Made by a program: the position numbers and the translations under genes
The notes under the pieces: generated by a model
The model's database searches: none
Seen by the model: only the letters and a program-made list of their open reading frames with translations
Told to the model about the DNA's origin: nothing
From: Paracoccaceae bacterium
GTDB taxonomy: Bacteria > Pseudomonadota > Alphaproteobacteria > Rhodobacterales > Rhodobacteraceae
Direction of reading: 5' to 3'
Length of the DNA stretch: 64,000 nt
Assembly (NCBI GenBank): GCA_030148005.1
Contig: JASBUI010000006.1
Span: forward strand, 62,001-126,000
Part shown: piece after piece, positions 20,956 through 28,759 of the stretch
Position numbering within the stretch: the first letter of the stretch is position 1
How the letters are laid out: the number at the start of each line of letters is the position of its first letter

Positions 20956-21537
20956 TTATTGCTGGATACGAAACTGCATGCGCCGCGGGCGGGGCAGGGC
21001 GGGCGCGTCTTCCGCCTCTGCCTCGGCAAATTCCTCTTCGGCGCCCTGCTCTTCGGGCTCTGCGCCGTCACTTTCGGTCTCATCGTTCTCTGCCGCATCG
21101 CTTGCCGCTGCGTCCTCTGCCTCGGCCATGTCCTCAGGCTCGGGGATATCCGCCAGCGCCTTGGGCATTCCCTTGCCCACCTCGTAAAGCGTCTGCATGT
21201 TTTCGATCACGGTCGCCGCATCGGTGTAATCTTCACCGTATTCCAAAAGGCCATCGACATTGGCCAGCGCCGGGTTGCTAAGCCACAGCCGCCGAAGCGC
21301 CCTTCGGCGAAGCCTGTCGGGAACCGCGCGCGACATGAAGGCGGTGAAATCATCGCCTTGTCCAAGGCTGTCAGGATCGGGCAGGCCCAGTTCGGCAAGG
21401 ATCTCTTCATCGCTCTGCTCGGCGCGCTCGGCTTCAAGTTTGGCTTCGCTTTCCTGCAAACGCGCACGTTGCTCGGCGGCTTCTTCTGCCTTGACGCCTT
21501 CGCGGCGCTTTGACCAGAAATCCTTGGGGCGGCTCAA
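20956..21537 (-). CDS. DUF3306 domain-containing protein
   Basis: A 193-residue soluble protein. It opens with the family's FWSKRR stretch and has a predicted helical region with RLRRRALRRLWLSNP at about 75-89. The last 60 residues are a low-complexity run of Glu, Ala and Asp ending in a basic RPRRMQFRIQQ tail. DUF3306 genes regularly accompany formate dehydrogenase accessory genes (multi-cluster ferredoxin, DUF3305, TorD-like chaperone). The molecular role is unknown. It is divergent from the ferredoxin-like gene across a 240-base AT-richer promoter region (21538-21776). Confidence 0.82.
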   Translation of the reverse strand: MSRPKDFWSKRREGVKAEEAAEQRARLQESEAKLEAERAEQSDEEILAELGLPDPDSLGQGDDFTAFMSRAVPDRLRRRALRRLWLSNPALANVDGLLEYGEDYTDAATVIENMQTLYEVGKGMPKALADIPEPEDMAEAEDAAASDAAENDETESDGAEPEEQGAEEEFAEAEAEDAPALPRPRRMQFRIQQ

Positions 21538-21776
21538 ACTGGCTTCTCCTGTGTTCGGCTTCGCCGATGACGCATCCTTGCGGCCATGCTGCCTTAGCGC
21601 GGCGCATTTCGAAAGCTGAAACTGGTGCGGGCACCCGTCTCTTTCCTATAAAGAAATATCAAAGCGGAAAAAAATCAAAATAACTTTTTCGGTTTGCGAT
21701 CCCCCGGTTTCCCGCCTAGCTTGATCAGCGTTCGAAGCGCCCGGCCAGATTGGTGCGCTCCGGCAAGGGAGAGAAA

Positions 21777-23756
21777 ATGACCAAGACGCTGGTTCTTTGC
21801 GACTGCCTGGCAAGCCAGGAAGTTGACGCCAAGGGTATCGAAAAATCGACCGGTCTGAAGTGTTCGCGCGTTTACAATTTTCTATGTGGTGACCAGCTGG
21901 CCGATGCCGCTGGATTGTTAGCGCAGGGCGATGTCATCATCGCCTGTCAGCAGGAACGCCAGACCTTTGAAGATCTCGCAGAAGAGGTCGAAGCGCCCCA
22001 GCCGGGGTTCGTCGATCTGCGCGATCGCGCCGGATGGGGAGATGACGGCGCCTCTGCCCTTCCCAAGATGGCCGCCCTTGTGGCCGAGGCGGCGCTGCCC
22101 GCCCAGCCGATCAAATCGCTTGATATCGTCTCGGAAGGGACCTGCCTGATCGTCGGCGCCTCTGATGCCGTGTTGCCCGCCGCGGCCCAGCTTTGCGGCA
22201 CGCTTGCCGTGACCGCGCTTTTGACCGACGCGGGCGAGCCGCCGCAGGACCGCCGCTTTGACGTCGTGCATGGCCGCCTTTCGCGTGTTTCAGGCTCACT
22301 GGGCCAGTTCGAGGTTGAGATTGATGGCTTCCGCGCGCTCATTCCAGCCGGGCGCGGCGCCCCGCAGATGACCGCCCCGCAGGATGGCGCCATTTCCGAA
22401 TGCGATATCCTGATCGATCTAACCGGCGGTCAACCCTTTGTTTCCGCACCGCAAAAGCGTGACGGATACCTGCGCGCCGATCCCAAGGGGGCAACCGTCG
22501 TCGCCGCCACACTGATGGAAGCGGCGCAGATGGTCGGCACCTTTGAAAAGCCGCTCTACGTCGCGCTAGAGCCATCGCTTTGCGCCCATTCGCGGGCCGA
22601 AAAACCGGCCTGTTCGCGCTGTCTGGACCTTTGCCCGACCGGCGCGATTACCCCCGATGGGGAACATGTCGCGATCGATCCGCTGATCTGCGCGGGCTGC
22701 GGCGCCTGTTCGGCGGTCTGCCCCTCGGGCGCAATCACCTATGACGCTCCGGCCGTCGATACCACCTTCCGCCGCCTCTGGACGCTGGCGAATACCTACC
22801 GTGCGGCCGGCGGCAAGGCGCCCCGGCTTTTGGTGCATGATGACGATCACGGCGCCCAGATGATCCAGCTTGCCGCGCGCTATGGCCGCGGCCTTCCGGC
22901 CGATGTCATCCCCTTTGAAACCACCGCGCTGGCCGGGTTCGGCCATGCCGAGATGCTGGCCGCCATGGCCGCCGGCTTTTCAACGGTTGAGCTGCTGCTC
23001 AGCCCCACGACCGAAAAAGACGCCCCGCTGGCCGAACTGGCCCTTGCCCAGGCCCTGTCGGGCAAGGCCAGCGCCGCCCTGATCGAACCTGCGGACCCCG
23101 ACGCCTTGTGCGCGCATCTCTTTGACGATGCCGCCCCGGCAAAGGCAAAAGCCAAGGACATGCCCGATCCTTCCATGCCGCTTGGAACCCGCCGTCAGGT
23201 CGCCCGCGTGGCCGCCCAGGCCCTCAACCCCGGCGCAGACCATATCGATCTGCCCGATGGCGCCCCCTATGGCGCTGTCCTTGTCGATACCGGCGCCTGC
23301 TCGCTTTGCCTTTCCTGCGTTTCGCTTTGCCCCGCAGGCGCTCTGGGCGACAACCCCGACAGGCCGCAACTGCGCTTTCAGGAAGACGCCTGCCTGCAGT
23401 GCGGGCTTTGCGCCAACATCTGCCCCGAGGATGCAATCACCTACCAGCCGCGCATGAACCTTGCCGACAGCGCCCTTTCGCAGGTCGTCCTGCACGAGGA
23501 AGAGCCCTTTGCCTGCATCGAATGCGGATCGCTCTTTGGCGTGAAATCCACCGTCGACAAAGTGGTCGAGAAACTGGCAGGCAAGCATTCGATGTTCGCC
23601 ACCACGCAAGCCTCGCGCATGATCCAGATGTGCGACAACTGCCGGATCAACGCGCAGATGCACCTTGAAGGAAACCCCTTTTCAATGGGCTCAGGCCCCG
23701 GCGTAAATCCGGGCCCACTGGCCAATACGCCCCCATCCAAACGTCGTGACCATTAA
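21777..23756 (+). CDS. multi-[4Fe-4S] ferredoxin-like protein of formate dehydrogenase clusters
   Basis: A 659-residue cytoplasmic iron-sulphur protein. Classical CxxCxxCxxxCP sites are at C305/308/311/315, C508/511/514/518 and C539/542/545/549. A partial one is at C279/282/286 with C269 nearby, and CxxC pairs occur at C580/583 and C619/622. Five more Cys occur in the first 60 residues. The layout resembles HdrA/ferredoxin fusions without an obvious FAD site. Homologues sit in alphaproteobacterial formate dehydrogenase loci and are thought to shuttle electrons or aid maturation. It starts 27 bases inside the longest frame, at the ATG after AAGGGAGAGAA. Confidence 0.82.
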   Translation: MTKTLVLCDCLASQEVDAKGIEKSTGLKCSRVYNFLCGDQLADAAGLLAQGDVIIACQQERQTFEDLAEEVEAPQPGFVDLRDRAGWGDDGASALPKMAALVAEAALPAQPIKSLDIVSEGTCLIVGASDAVLPAAAQLCGTLAVTALLTDAGEPPQDRRFDVVHGRLSRVSGSLGQFEVEIDGFRALIPAGRGAPQMTAPQDGAISECDILIDLTGGQPFVSAPQKRDGYLRADPKGATVVAATLMEAAQMVGTFEKPLYVALEPSLCAHSRAEKPACSRCLDLCPTGAITPDGEHVAIDPLICAGCGACSAVCPSGAITYDAPAVDTTFRRLWTLANTYRAAGGKAPRLLVHDDDHGAQMIQLAARYGRGLPADVIPFETTALAGFGHAEMLAAMAAGFSTVELLLSPTTEKDAPLAELALAQALSGKASAALIEPADPDALCAHLFDDAAPAKAKAKDMPDPSMPLGTRRQVARVAAQALNPGADHIDLPDGAPYGAVLVDTGACSLCLSCVSLCPAGALGDNPDRPQLRFQEDACLQCGLCANICPEDAITYQPRMNLADSALSQVVLHEEEPFACIECGSLFGVKSTVDKVVEKLAGKHSMFATTQASRMIQMCDNCRINAQMHLEGNPFSMGSGPGVNPGPLANTPPSKRRDH

Positions 23757-23815
23757 TGTGTAACCGCAAGTAAGATGTACCACTCACCTGACCACCACAG
23801 ACCGGAGTTCACAAG

Positions 23816-24010
23816 ATGAGCGATGACTTCAACATGTCGATGCGCAAATTCCTCAAACAGGTCGGCGTCACCTCGCAGCAGGCCATCGAAGAGGCGCTGC
23901 GCAAGGCGGGCGACACCACTGGCGAGACGTTTGAGGCAAAGATGGTCCTGACCATTGACGGGCTGGACCTGACCCATGTGGTCAAAGGCAAGATCGAAGG
24001 AAACTCATAA
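23816..24010 (+). CDS. DUF6494 family small protein
   Basis: A 64-residue protein (MSDDFNMSMRKFLKQVGVTS...) with CGGAG eight bases before the ATG. It is predicted to be a helix followed by two short strands, with no Cys and no membrane segment. It matches the DUF6494 family, found next to Mrp-type ATPases in Rhodobacterales formate dehydrogenase loci. It ends one base before the GTG start of mrp, so the two are translationally coupled. Its role is unknown; a small partner or adaptor for the ATPase is plausible. Confidence 0.75.
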   Translation: MSDDFNMSMRKFLKQVGVTSQQAIEEALRKAGDTTGETFEAKMVLTIDGLDLTHVVKGKIEGNS

Positions 24011-24011
24011 C

Positions 24012-25079
24012 GTGGCATTGACTCGAGAAGACGTGCTTGCCGCCCTGCGCGGCATAACCGACCCTGCCTCTGGCACAGATATCGTCACCGGCGGGCTGGT
24101 GCGCGCCCTTACTGTCGACGATGGCGCCGTGCGCTTCGTGATCGAGATTAACCCGGCCCGCGCCGCTGAATACGAAACCGTCCGCGAAGCCGCGCAAGGC
24201 GCCATCGAGGCGCTGGATGGCGCGCAAAGCGTCAGCGCCGTTCTGACCGCGCATAGCACGCCAAAGGCGCCGCCCGATCTTAAACCCTCGCGCCGCGCCG
24301 AACCGGCAGGCCCTGAAAAGATCCCCGGCGTGGCCCGCATCTATGCCATTGCCTCGGGCAAGGGCGGGGTTGGCAAATCCACCGTCGCCTCGAACCTTGC
24401 CTGCGCGCTTGCCGCCGAAGGCTGGCGCGTCGGGCTTCTGGACGCCGATGTCTATGGCCCCTCACAGCCGCGCATGCTTGGCGTCTCGGGGCGCCCGGCC
24501 TCTCCGGATGGCAAGACCATCCTGCCAAAGCGCAACTTCGGCGTCACCATGATGTCGATCGGCCTTATGACCAACGAGGATCAGGCCGTCGTCTGGCGCG
24601 GCCCGATGCTTATGGGCGCGCTGCAACAGATGCTGACGCAGGTGCAATGGGGCGCCTTGGATGTGCTTTTGGTCGACCTGCCGCCGGGCACCGGCGATGT
24701 TCAGATGACGCTGGCGCAAAAGGCGCATCTGGACGGGGCGATCATCGTCTCCACGCCTCAGGACGTGGCCCTGATGGACGCGCGCAAGGGCATCGATATG
24801 TTCAATCAGCTCAAGACGCCGATCCTTGGCATGATCGAAAACATGTCGACCCACATCTGTTCATCCTGCGGCCATGAAGAGCATGTCTTTGGCCATGGCG
24901 GCGTGGCGACAGAAGCGGAAAAGCTTGGCGTGCCGCTTTTGGCGGAAATCCCGCTCCACCTTGATATCCGTCTGGCCGCCGATGGCGGCGCGCCGATCGT
25001 GGTTTCCAAACCCGACAGCGCCCAGGCCGCCGGCTTTCGAAGCGTCGCGCGCCAGCTTATCGAAAGCGCGGCCAAGTGA
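24012..25079 (+). CDS. mrp: Mrp/NBP35-type iron-sulphur cluster carrier ATPase
   Basis: A 355-residue Mrp/ApbC protein that delivers Fe-S clusters. An N-terminal MIP18-like domain (TREDVLAALRGITDPASGTDIV) precedes the deviant Walker A GKGGVGKS, the switch LLDADVYGPSQPRML, and the cluster-binding CxxC in HICSSCGHEEHVFGHGG. The start is GTG at 24012; the larger frame opens inside DUF6494. Its position between the multi-cluster ferredoxin and two DUF genes implies dedicated Fe-S loading for this locus, probably in addition to a housekeeping copy elsewhere. Confidence 0.92.
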   Translation: MALTREDVLAALRGITDPASGTDIVTGGLVRALTVDDGAVRFVIEINPARAAEYETVREAAQGAIEALDGAQSVSAVLTAHSTPKAPPDLKPSRRAEPAGPEKIPGVARIYAIASGKGGVGKSTVASNLACALAAEGWRVGLLDADVYGPSQPRMLGVSGRPASPDGKTILPKRNFGVTMMSIGLMTNEDQAVVWRGPMLMGALQQMLTQVQWGALDVLLVDLPPGTGDVQMTLAQKAHLDGAIIVSTPQDVALMDARKGIDMFNQLKTPILGMIENMSTHICSSCGHEEHVFGHGGVATEAEKLGVPLLAEIPLHLDIRLAADGGAPIVVSKPDSAQAAGFRSVARQLIESAAK

Positions 25080-25795
25080 CAGAGACGCGCGCGGATCCGG
25101 TTTTTCCGCCGCTTCTGACGGGCTTGGCGGTTGCACCCGGGGCAGACCCCTTTGAAACGGCGATCCAGACCGCGCAAAGCGGCTGTGACGGCGGGCTGAT
25201 CCTATACGCCCCGGATGCCGCCGATCTTCAGATGGCGATCGTTCTGGCGCCCGAGGTGACACTTTCCAAGGCGGCGGTGATGCTGCCCCTCTGTGCCCTT
25301 GGCTTTCACAACGCCCTTGGCGCACTGGCCCCGCCCGAGGTGGCGGTCCAACTGACATGGGCGGGCGGCATCCGCATCAATGACGCCGAATGCGGAAAGC
25401 TGCGCATCGCCGCCCCAACGGCGGATCCCGTGGCGGTCCCCGACTGGCTTGTCATCGGCGTTCAGGTGCCGCTCTGGCCGCAAAGCGACAACCCCGGCGA
25501 CACCCCCGATCAGACCTCGCTTTACGCCGAGGGCTGCGGCGATGTCGATCCGGTCGAACTGCTAGAGTTTTGGGCCCGGCACACGCTGGTTCTGATCAAC
25601 CACTGGGCCGAAGACGGCACCCGCACGCTGCACCGCGACTGGAGCGAACTGGCCTATGCCATGGGCCAAGAGATGACCATCGTAGGCCAGAGCGGTACCT
25701 TTCTTGGGCTGGATGAGGACTTTGGCCTCTTGCTCAAGTCAGGCGATACCACCACAGTTATCCCGCTGACCACTCTACTGGAGACGCCTGCATGA
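25076..25795 (+). CDS. biotin/lipoate ligase-like protein with DUF4444 domain
   Basis: A 239-residue protein. The N-terminal 170 residues resemble a biotin/lipoate protein ligase fold (VQLTWAGGIRINDAECGKLRIA, where Gly and Lys correspond to the ligase core) and the last 55 residues match DUF4444 (SGTFLGLDEDFGLLLKSGDTTTVIPL). The start is GTG, overlapping the mrp stop by four bases. Whether it still transfers a cofactor is unknown. Conservation beside formate dehydrogenase genes suggests a maturation role. Confidence 0.72.
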   Translation: MTETRADPVFPPLLTGLAVAPGADPFETAIQTAQSGCDGGLILYAPDAADLQMAIVLAPEVTLSKAAVMLPLCALGFHNALGALAPPEVAVQLTWAGGIRINDAECGKLRIAAPTADPVAVPDWLVIGVQVPLWPQSDNPGDTPDQTSLYAEGCGDVDPVELLEFWARHTLVLINHWAEDGTRTLHRDWSELAYAMGQEMTIVGQSGTFLGLDEDFGLLLKSGDTTTVIPLTTLLETPA

Positions 25796-26286
25796 AACTG
25801 GCCCGCGCCATTCACTTCGATGACAGCGACCGAAACGTCTTTCACGCCCCCGCCCGCACCGGCGAATGGTGCATCTCGGGCGGGTTCGAATTTTCCAACT
25901 GGACCGAAGATGAAATCGCCGGAAAGGCGGGGCAGGCCTTTGTGAACGGCTGGCTTGGGCTGGAAACCTTTGGCCGCGTCACCTTTGTCGCCGTCACCCG
26001 GCTTGAACCGAACGAACGCGAGGTGCTTGTCGAACAACTGGCCCAGCATTTCGTCAACGTCTACGGCGCCCCCTCGCTTGAGGCCGCGCGCGGTGTGGCA
26101 CAAGAAGAGGTCAGCCAGATGGCCGATCTTTGCGACGAGCATCGCTCAAACACGCTTTTGACGGTCGAGCGCACCCTGACCGAAGCGGGCGTGCGCGAAA
26201 GCTATCGCGTGATCGAGGCGCAAGAGGCAAGCCTTGAACAATTTGCGATCCACGGGTCACTGGACGACGATCCGCATCAGCACTGA
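25792..26286 (+). CDS. DUF6505 family protein
   Basis: A 164-residue soluble protein beginning MKLARAIHFDDSDRNVFHAPARTGEWCISGGF. It has two Cys, a FVAVTRLEP strand and a helical C-terminal half ending in HQH. It overlaps the DUF4444 gene by four bases and ends the operon from 21777. It appears to match DUF6505, another family confined to this gene neighbourhood. No catalytic motif is apparent. Confidence 0.68.
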   Translation: MKLARAIHFDDSDRNVFHAPARTGEWCISGGFEFSNWTEDEIAGKAGQAFVNGWLGLETFGRVTFVAVTRLEPNEREVLVEQLAQHFVNVYGAPSLEAARGVAQEEVSQMADLCDEHRSNTLLTVERTLTEAGVRESYRVIEAQEASLEQFAIHGSLDDDPHQH

Positions 26287-26310
26287 CCGTCGCCCGCCGT
26301 GTTAGAACGC

Positions 26311-27150
26311 CTAGCGTTTGGCGTTGAAAACAAACAGCTTTTCGCCGTTTATCTCATAGTCATTGATCAGCTTCTCCGCCTTGGGCGAGGTCAGCCAATC
26401 CTCAAGCCGCGCGACATCGGCGGTCTTGACCTGCGGATGCAGCTTGGGGTTCACCGGGATAAAGGCGTACTGGTTGAAAAGGATCGGATCGCCCGAATAC
26501 AAAAGCTTCAGATCGCCCTTGTTGCCGAACTTCAGCCAACTGGCCCGGTCCGACATGATATAGGCGTTCATGCCCGACGCGGTGTTCAGGCTGGCGCCCA
26601 TGCCCGCCCCCACGGCCCGGTACCACGGCCCGAAAGCAGCGCTGTCCATATCCGCCTTCTTCCAAAGGCTCAGCTCTTTCTTGTTGGTGCCGCTGTCATC
26701 ACCGCGGCTGACAAAGGGAACCTTTGCCGCGGCAATCTTTTTCAGCGCCTCCACGGCCGAGCCCGAACCGGCAATACCGGCCGGATCACCCGATGGCCCG
26801 ATCAGGACGAAATCATTATACATGATCTCGCGCCGGTGCGTGCCATATCCGGCCGCCAGAAACGCCTCTTCCGCTGCGCGCGAATGGACAAGAACGGCAT
26901 CGACATCGCCCGCCTGTCCAAGGCGAAGCGCCTGACCCGTGCCCACGATCAGAAGCTGAACATCAAGGTCCAGATCCTTCTTGATCTGCGGCAAAAGGAT
27001 GTCGGAAAGGCCCGAGTTGTTGAAAGAGGTCGTCACGGCCAGCTTGAGCGTCTCGGCGCTGGCGGAAAGGGGGGCAAACACCCCGGTGGCAAGAATAAAA
27101 GTCACAAACACATACCGGGCAATAGCCCGTACCAAGCTTGTGAAGCTCAT
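26311..27150 (-). CDS. tupA: tungstate ABC transporter substrate-binding protein
   Basis: A 279-residue periplasmic oxyanion-binding protein with a Sec signal peptide ending SASAE. The TTSFNNSG stretch just after it and VGTGQALRLGQAGDVDAVLVH are typical of TupA/WtpA-like proteins, which bind tungstate (and molybdate). It overlaps tupC by four bases and is last in a tupB-tupC-tupA order. It converges on the DUF6505 gene, 24 bases away. Dedicated tungstate uptake fits a W-containing formate dehydrogenase. Confidence 0.88.
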   Translation of the reverse strand: MSFTSLVRAIARYVFVTFILATGVFAPLSASAETLKLAVTTSFNNSGLSDILLPQIKKDLDLDVQLLIVGTGQALRLGQAGDVDAVLVHSRAAEEAFLAAGYGTHRREIMYNDFVLIGPSGDPAGIAGSGSAVEALKKIAAAKVPFVSRGDDSGTNKKELSLWKKADMDSAAFGPWYRAVGAGMGASLNTASGMNAYIMSDRASWLKFGNKGDLKLLYSGDPILFNQYAFIPVNPKLHPQVKTADVARLEDWLTSPKAEKLINDYEINGEKLFVFNAKR

Positions 27151-27863
27151 AGTATGATGTCTCCTTTCAGGAAGGATTTGGTTTCGGATGTCACAGGCGC
27201 ATCGAAAAAGCCGGGCGCTTCGCCCGTTTCATGCACAGCGCCATTGATAAGCAGGATCGCGTCAGTTGCAAGGCGCCGCGCCTGCGCAATGTCATGCGTG
27301 GCCATGACAATCCGCGTGCCCGCCGCGCGCGCCTCAAGCAGCATCTCTTCGATTGCCCGGGTCGAGCGGCCATCAAGGTTTGCACAAGGCTCATCCAGAA
27401 ACAAAAGCTCGGGCTTGCGGATCAGCGCCCGCGCCAGCGCAAGTTTCTGTTTCTCGCCCCCCGAAAGGCGCGTGGCCGGACTGCTGAGCGCCCCGCCAAG
27501 ACCGATCCTTTCGGCCCATTCGCCAGCGCGGCGTCGTATCTCATCCCTTGGTCGCCCGATCAGCTCCAGCGGATAGGCAAGGTTCTGCTGCACCGACCGG
27601 CGCAGCACAATCGGCGTCTGAAAGACATAAGCCTGCCGCCGCTCAGCCTCGGCGCGCGCAAGCCCATAGCTGATCTTGCCCTCGCTCGGACGCTCAAGCC
27701 CGTGCATCACCTTCAAAAGGGTGGTCTTGCCCGATCCGTTCGGCCCCAGAACCATGGTCAGACCGGTCCCCTCGATCGTCAGGTCTATGGGCCCCAGCAA
27801 ATGCCGCGCCCCGCGCCGCACTGACACGCCGCGCACCTTGAGGGGAAGAACCGGGCTTACCAT
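27147..27863 (-). CDS. tupC: tungstate ABC transporter ATP-binding protein
   Basis: A 238-residue ATPase. It has Walker A GPNGSGKTT, Q-loop VFQTPIVLRRS, signature LSGGEKQKLALARAL, Walker B LLFLDEPCANLD and switch His in MATHD. The short length, with no C-terminal regulatory TOBE/MOP domain, distinguishes it from ModC. It overlaps tupB by seven bases at one end and tupA by four at the other. Confidence 0.9.
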   Translation of the reverse strand: MVSPVLPLKVRGVSVRRGARHLLGPIDLTIEGTGLTMVLGPNGSGKTTLLKVMHGLERPSEGKISYGLARAEAERRQAYVFQTPIVLRRSVQQNLAYPLELIGRPRDEIRRRAGEWAERIGLGGALSSPATRLSGGEKQKLALARALIRKPELLFLDEPCANLDGRSTRAIEEMLLEARAAGTRIVMATHDIAQARRLATDAILLINGAVHETGEAPGFFDAPVTSETKSFLKGDIIL

Positions 27864-28561
27864 CGGCCCTCACGCTCTGTCTGCGACAGCCAGTGGGTGA
27901 TTAAGCTGACCATCAGCGCCAGCGCAATCAGAACAAACCCCAGGCCAAGCGCGAGCGCAAAATCGCCCTTGCCGGTCTCCAGCGCGATCGCGGTCGTCAG
28001 AACCCGCGTTGCATGGTCGATGTTGCCGCCCACGATCATGATCGCCCCAACCTCGCCGATGGCGCGGCCAAAACCGGCAAGCGCCGCGGTCAAAAGCGTG
28101 CGCCGCCCGTCCCAGATCAGGGTGCGAACCCGCTGCACCTTGGTGGTTTTGAGCGAGATCAGAAGGTCGTGATACTCGGCCCAGAGATCGCGCATCGCCT
28201 GATGTGTTATTGATGCGATAAGCGGGGTGATGATCACCACCTGCGCGATGATCATCGCGGTGGGCGTGAACAAAAGCCCCAGAACCCCAAAGGGCCCCGA
28301 GCGCGAGAAAAGGATATAGACGATCAGCCCCACAACGACCGGCGGCAGCCCCATCAGCGCGTTCAGCGTGGCGATGGTGACGCGCCTGTAGCGAAAGCGC
28401 TGAACCGCAAGCCATGTGCCAAGCGGCAGCGCGATGGCACAGGCCACCGCCAGCGCTGTCAGGCTGACCTGCAGCGAGCGCAGGCTGATCTCGACAAGGT
28501 TCGGCTCAAGCGTGACAAGCAGCCAGAAAGCGGCGGCCAGACCGTCGAAGATATCGCTCAT
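27857..28561 (-). CDS. tupB: tungstate ABC transporter permease
   Basis: A 234-residue inner-membrane permease with five or six spans and the EAA loop region around RTLIWDGRRTLLTAALAGFGRAIGEVGAIMIVGGN. This GRAIGEVGA form is characteristic of TupB-type tungstate permeases. It is the first gene of the tup operon. A TTGACA box about 110 bases upstream and a leader with end-pairing arms precede it. Confidence 0.88.
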   Translation of the reverse strand: MSDIFDGLAAAFWLLVTLEPNLVEISLRSLQVSLTALAVACAIALPLGTWLAVQRFRYRRVTIATLNALMGLPPVVVGLIVYILFSRSGPFGVLGLLFTPTAMIIAQVVIITPLIASITHQAMRDLWAEYHDLLISLKTTKVQRVRTLIWDGRRTLLTAALAGFGRAIGEVGAIMIVGGNIDHATRVLTTAIALETGKGDFALALGLGFVLIALALMVSLITHWLSQTEREGRW

Positions 28562-28645
28562 CGCGGCAGCATCGGCAGGGGCCGAACCGGGTGGGGTGCA
28601 CAGCGCAGGTCAGGCGTGATCATGGGCCCTTCACTTTCGTGCCGC

Positions 28646-28674
28646 AGATTTTCAGCGGCCCCGGCGCTTGTCAA
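28646..28674 (-). promoter_or_regulatory. candidate tup promoter
   Basis: TTGACA (28674-28669) lies 17 bases from AAATCT (28651-28646) on the tup strand. The -35 is perfect but the -10 is poor. It would give a leader of roughly 75-80 bases whose ends can pair (TGCCGC at 28640-28645 with GCGGCA at 28563-28568). Confidence 0.35.
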
Positions 28675-28701
28675 CCAAAGGCCCGGATTTGCAATGGTGA
28701 A

Positions 28702-28740
28702 TTTCGCCTTCGGCGAGAGTATTTGCGGCAAAGAAGAAAT
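28702..28740 (+). repeat. intergenic stem-loop repeat, copy 1
   Basis: A small hairpin (CGCCTTCGGCG) is followed by AGAGTATTTGCGGCAAAGAAGAA. Two relatives occur at 30548-30581 (opposite strand) and 34519-34568. It lies between metG and tupB. Confidence 0.55.
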
Positions 28741-28759
28741 GCAGGGCGCCTTGCCCGCA

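Noticed and set aside
19800-21281. 493-codon open frame opposite the WD40-cytochrome and DUF3306 genes
   Set aside because: The opposite strand has clear WD40 and CxxCH motifs; this frame is Arg/Pro-rich with no recognisable domain.
26302-26320. AACGC-CTA-GCGTT between DUF6505 and tupA as a terminator
   Set aside because: The arms are only five bases with a three-base loop and no T-tract.
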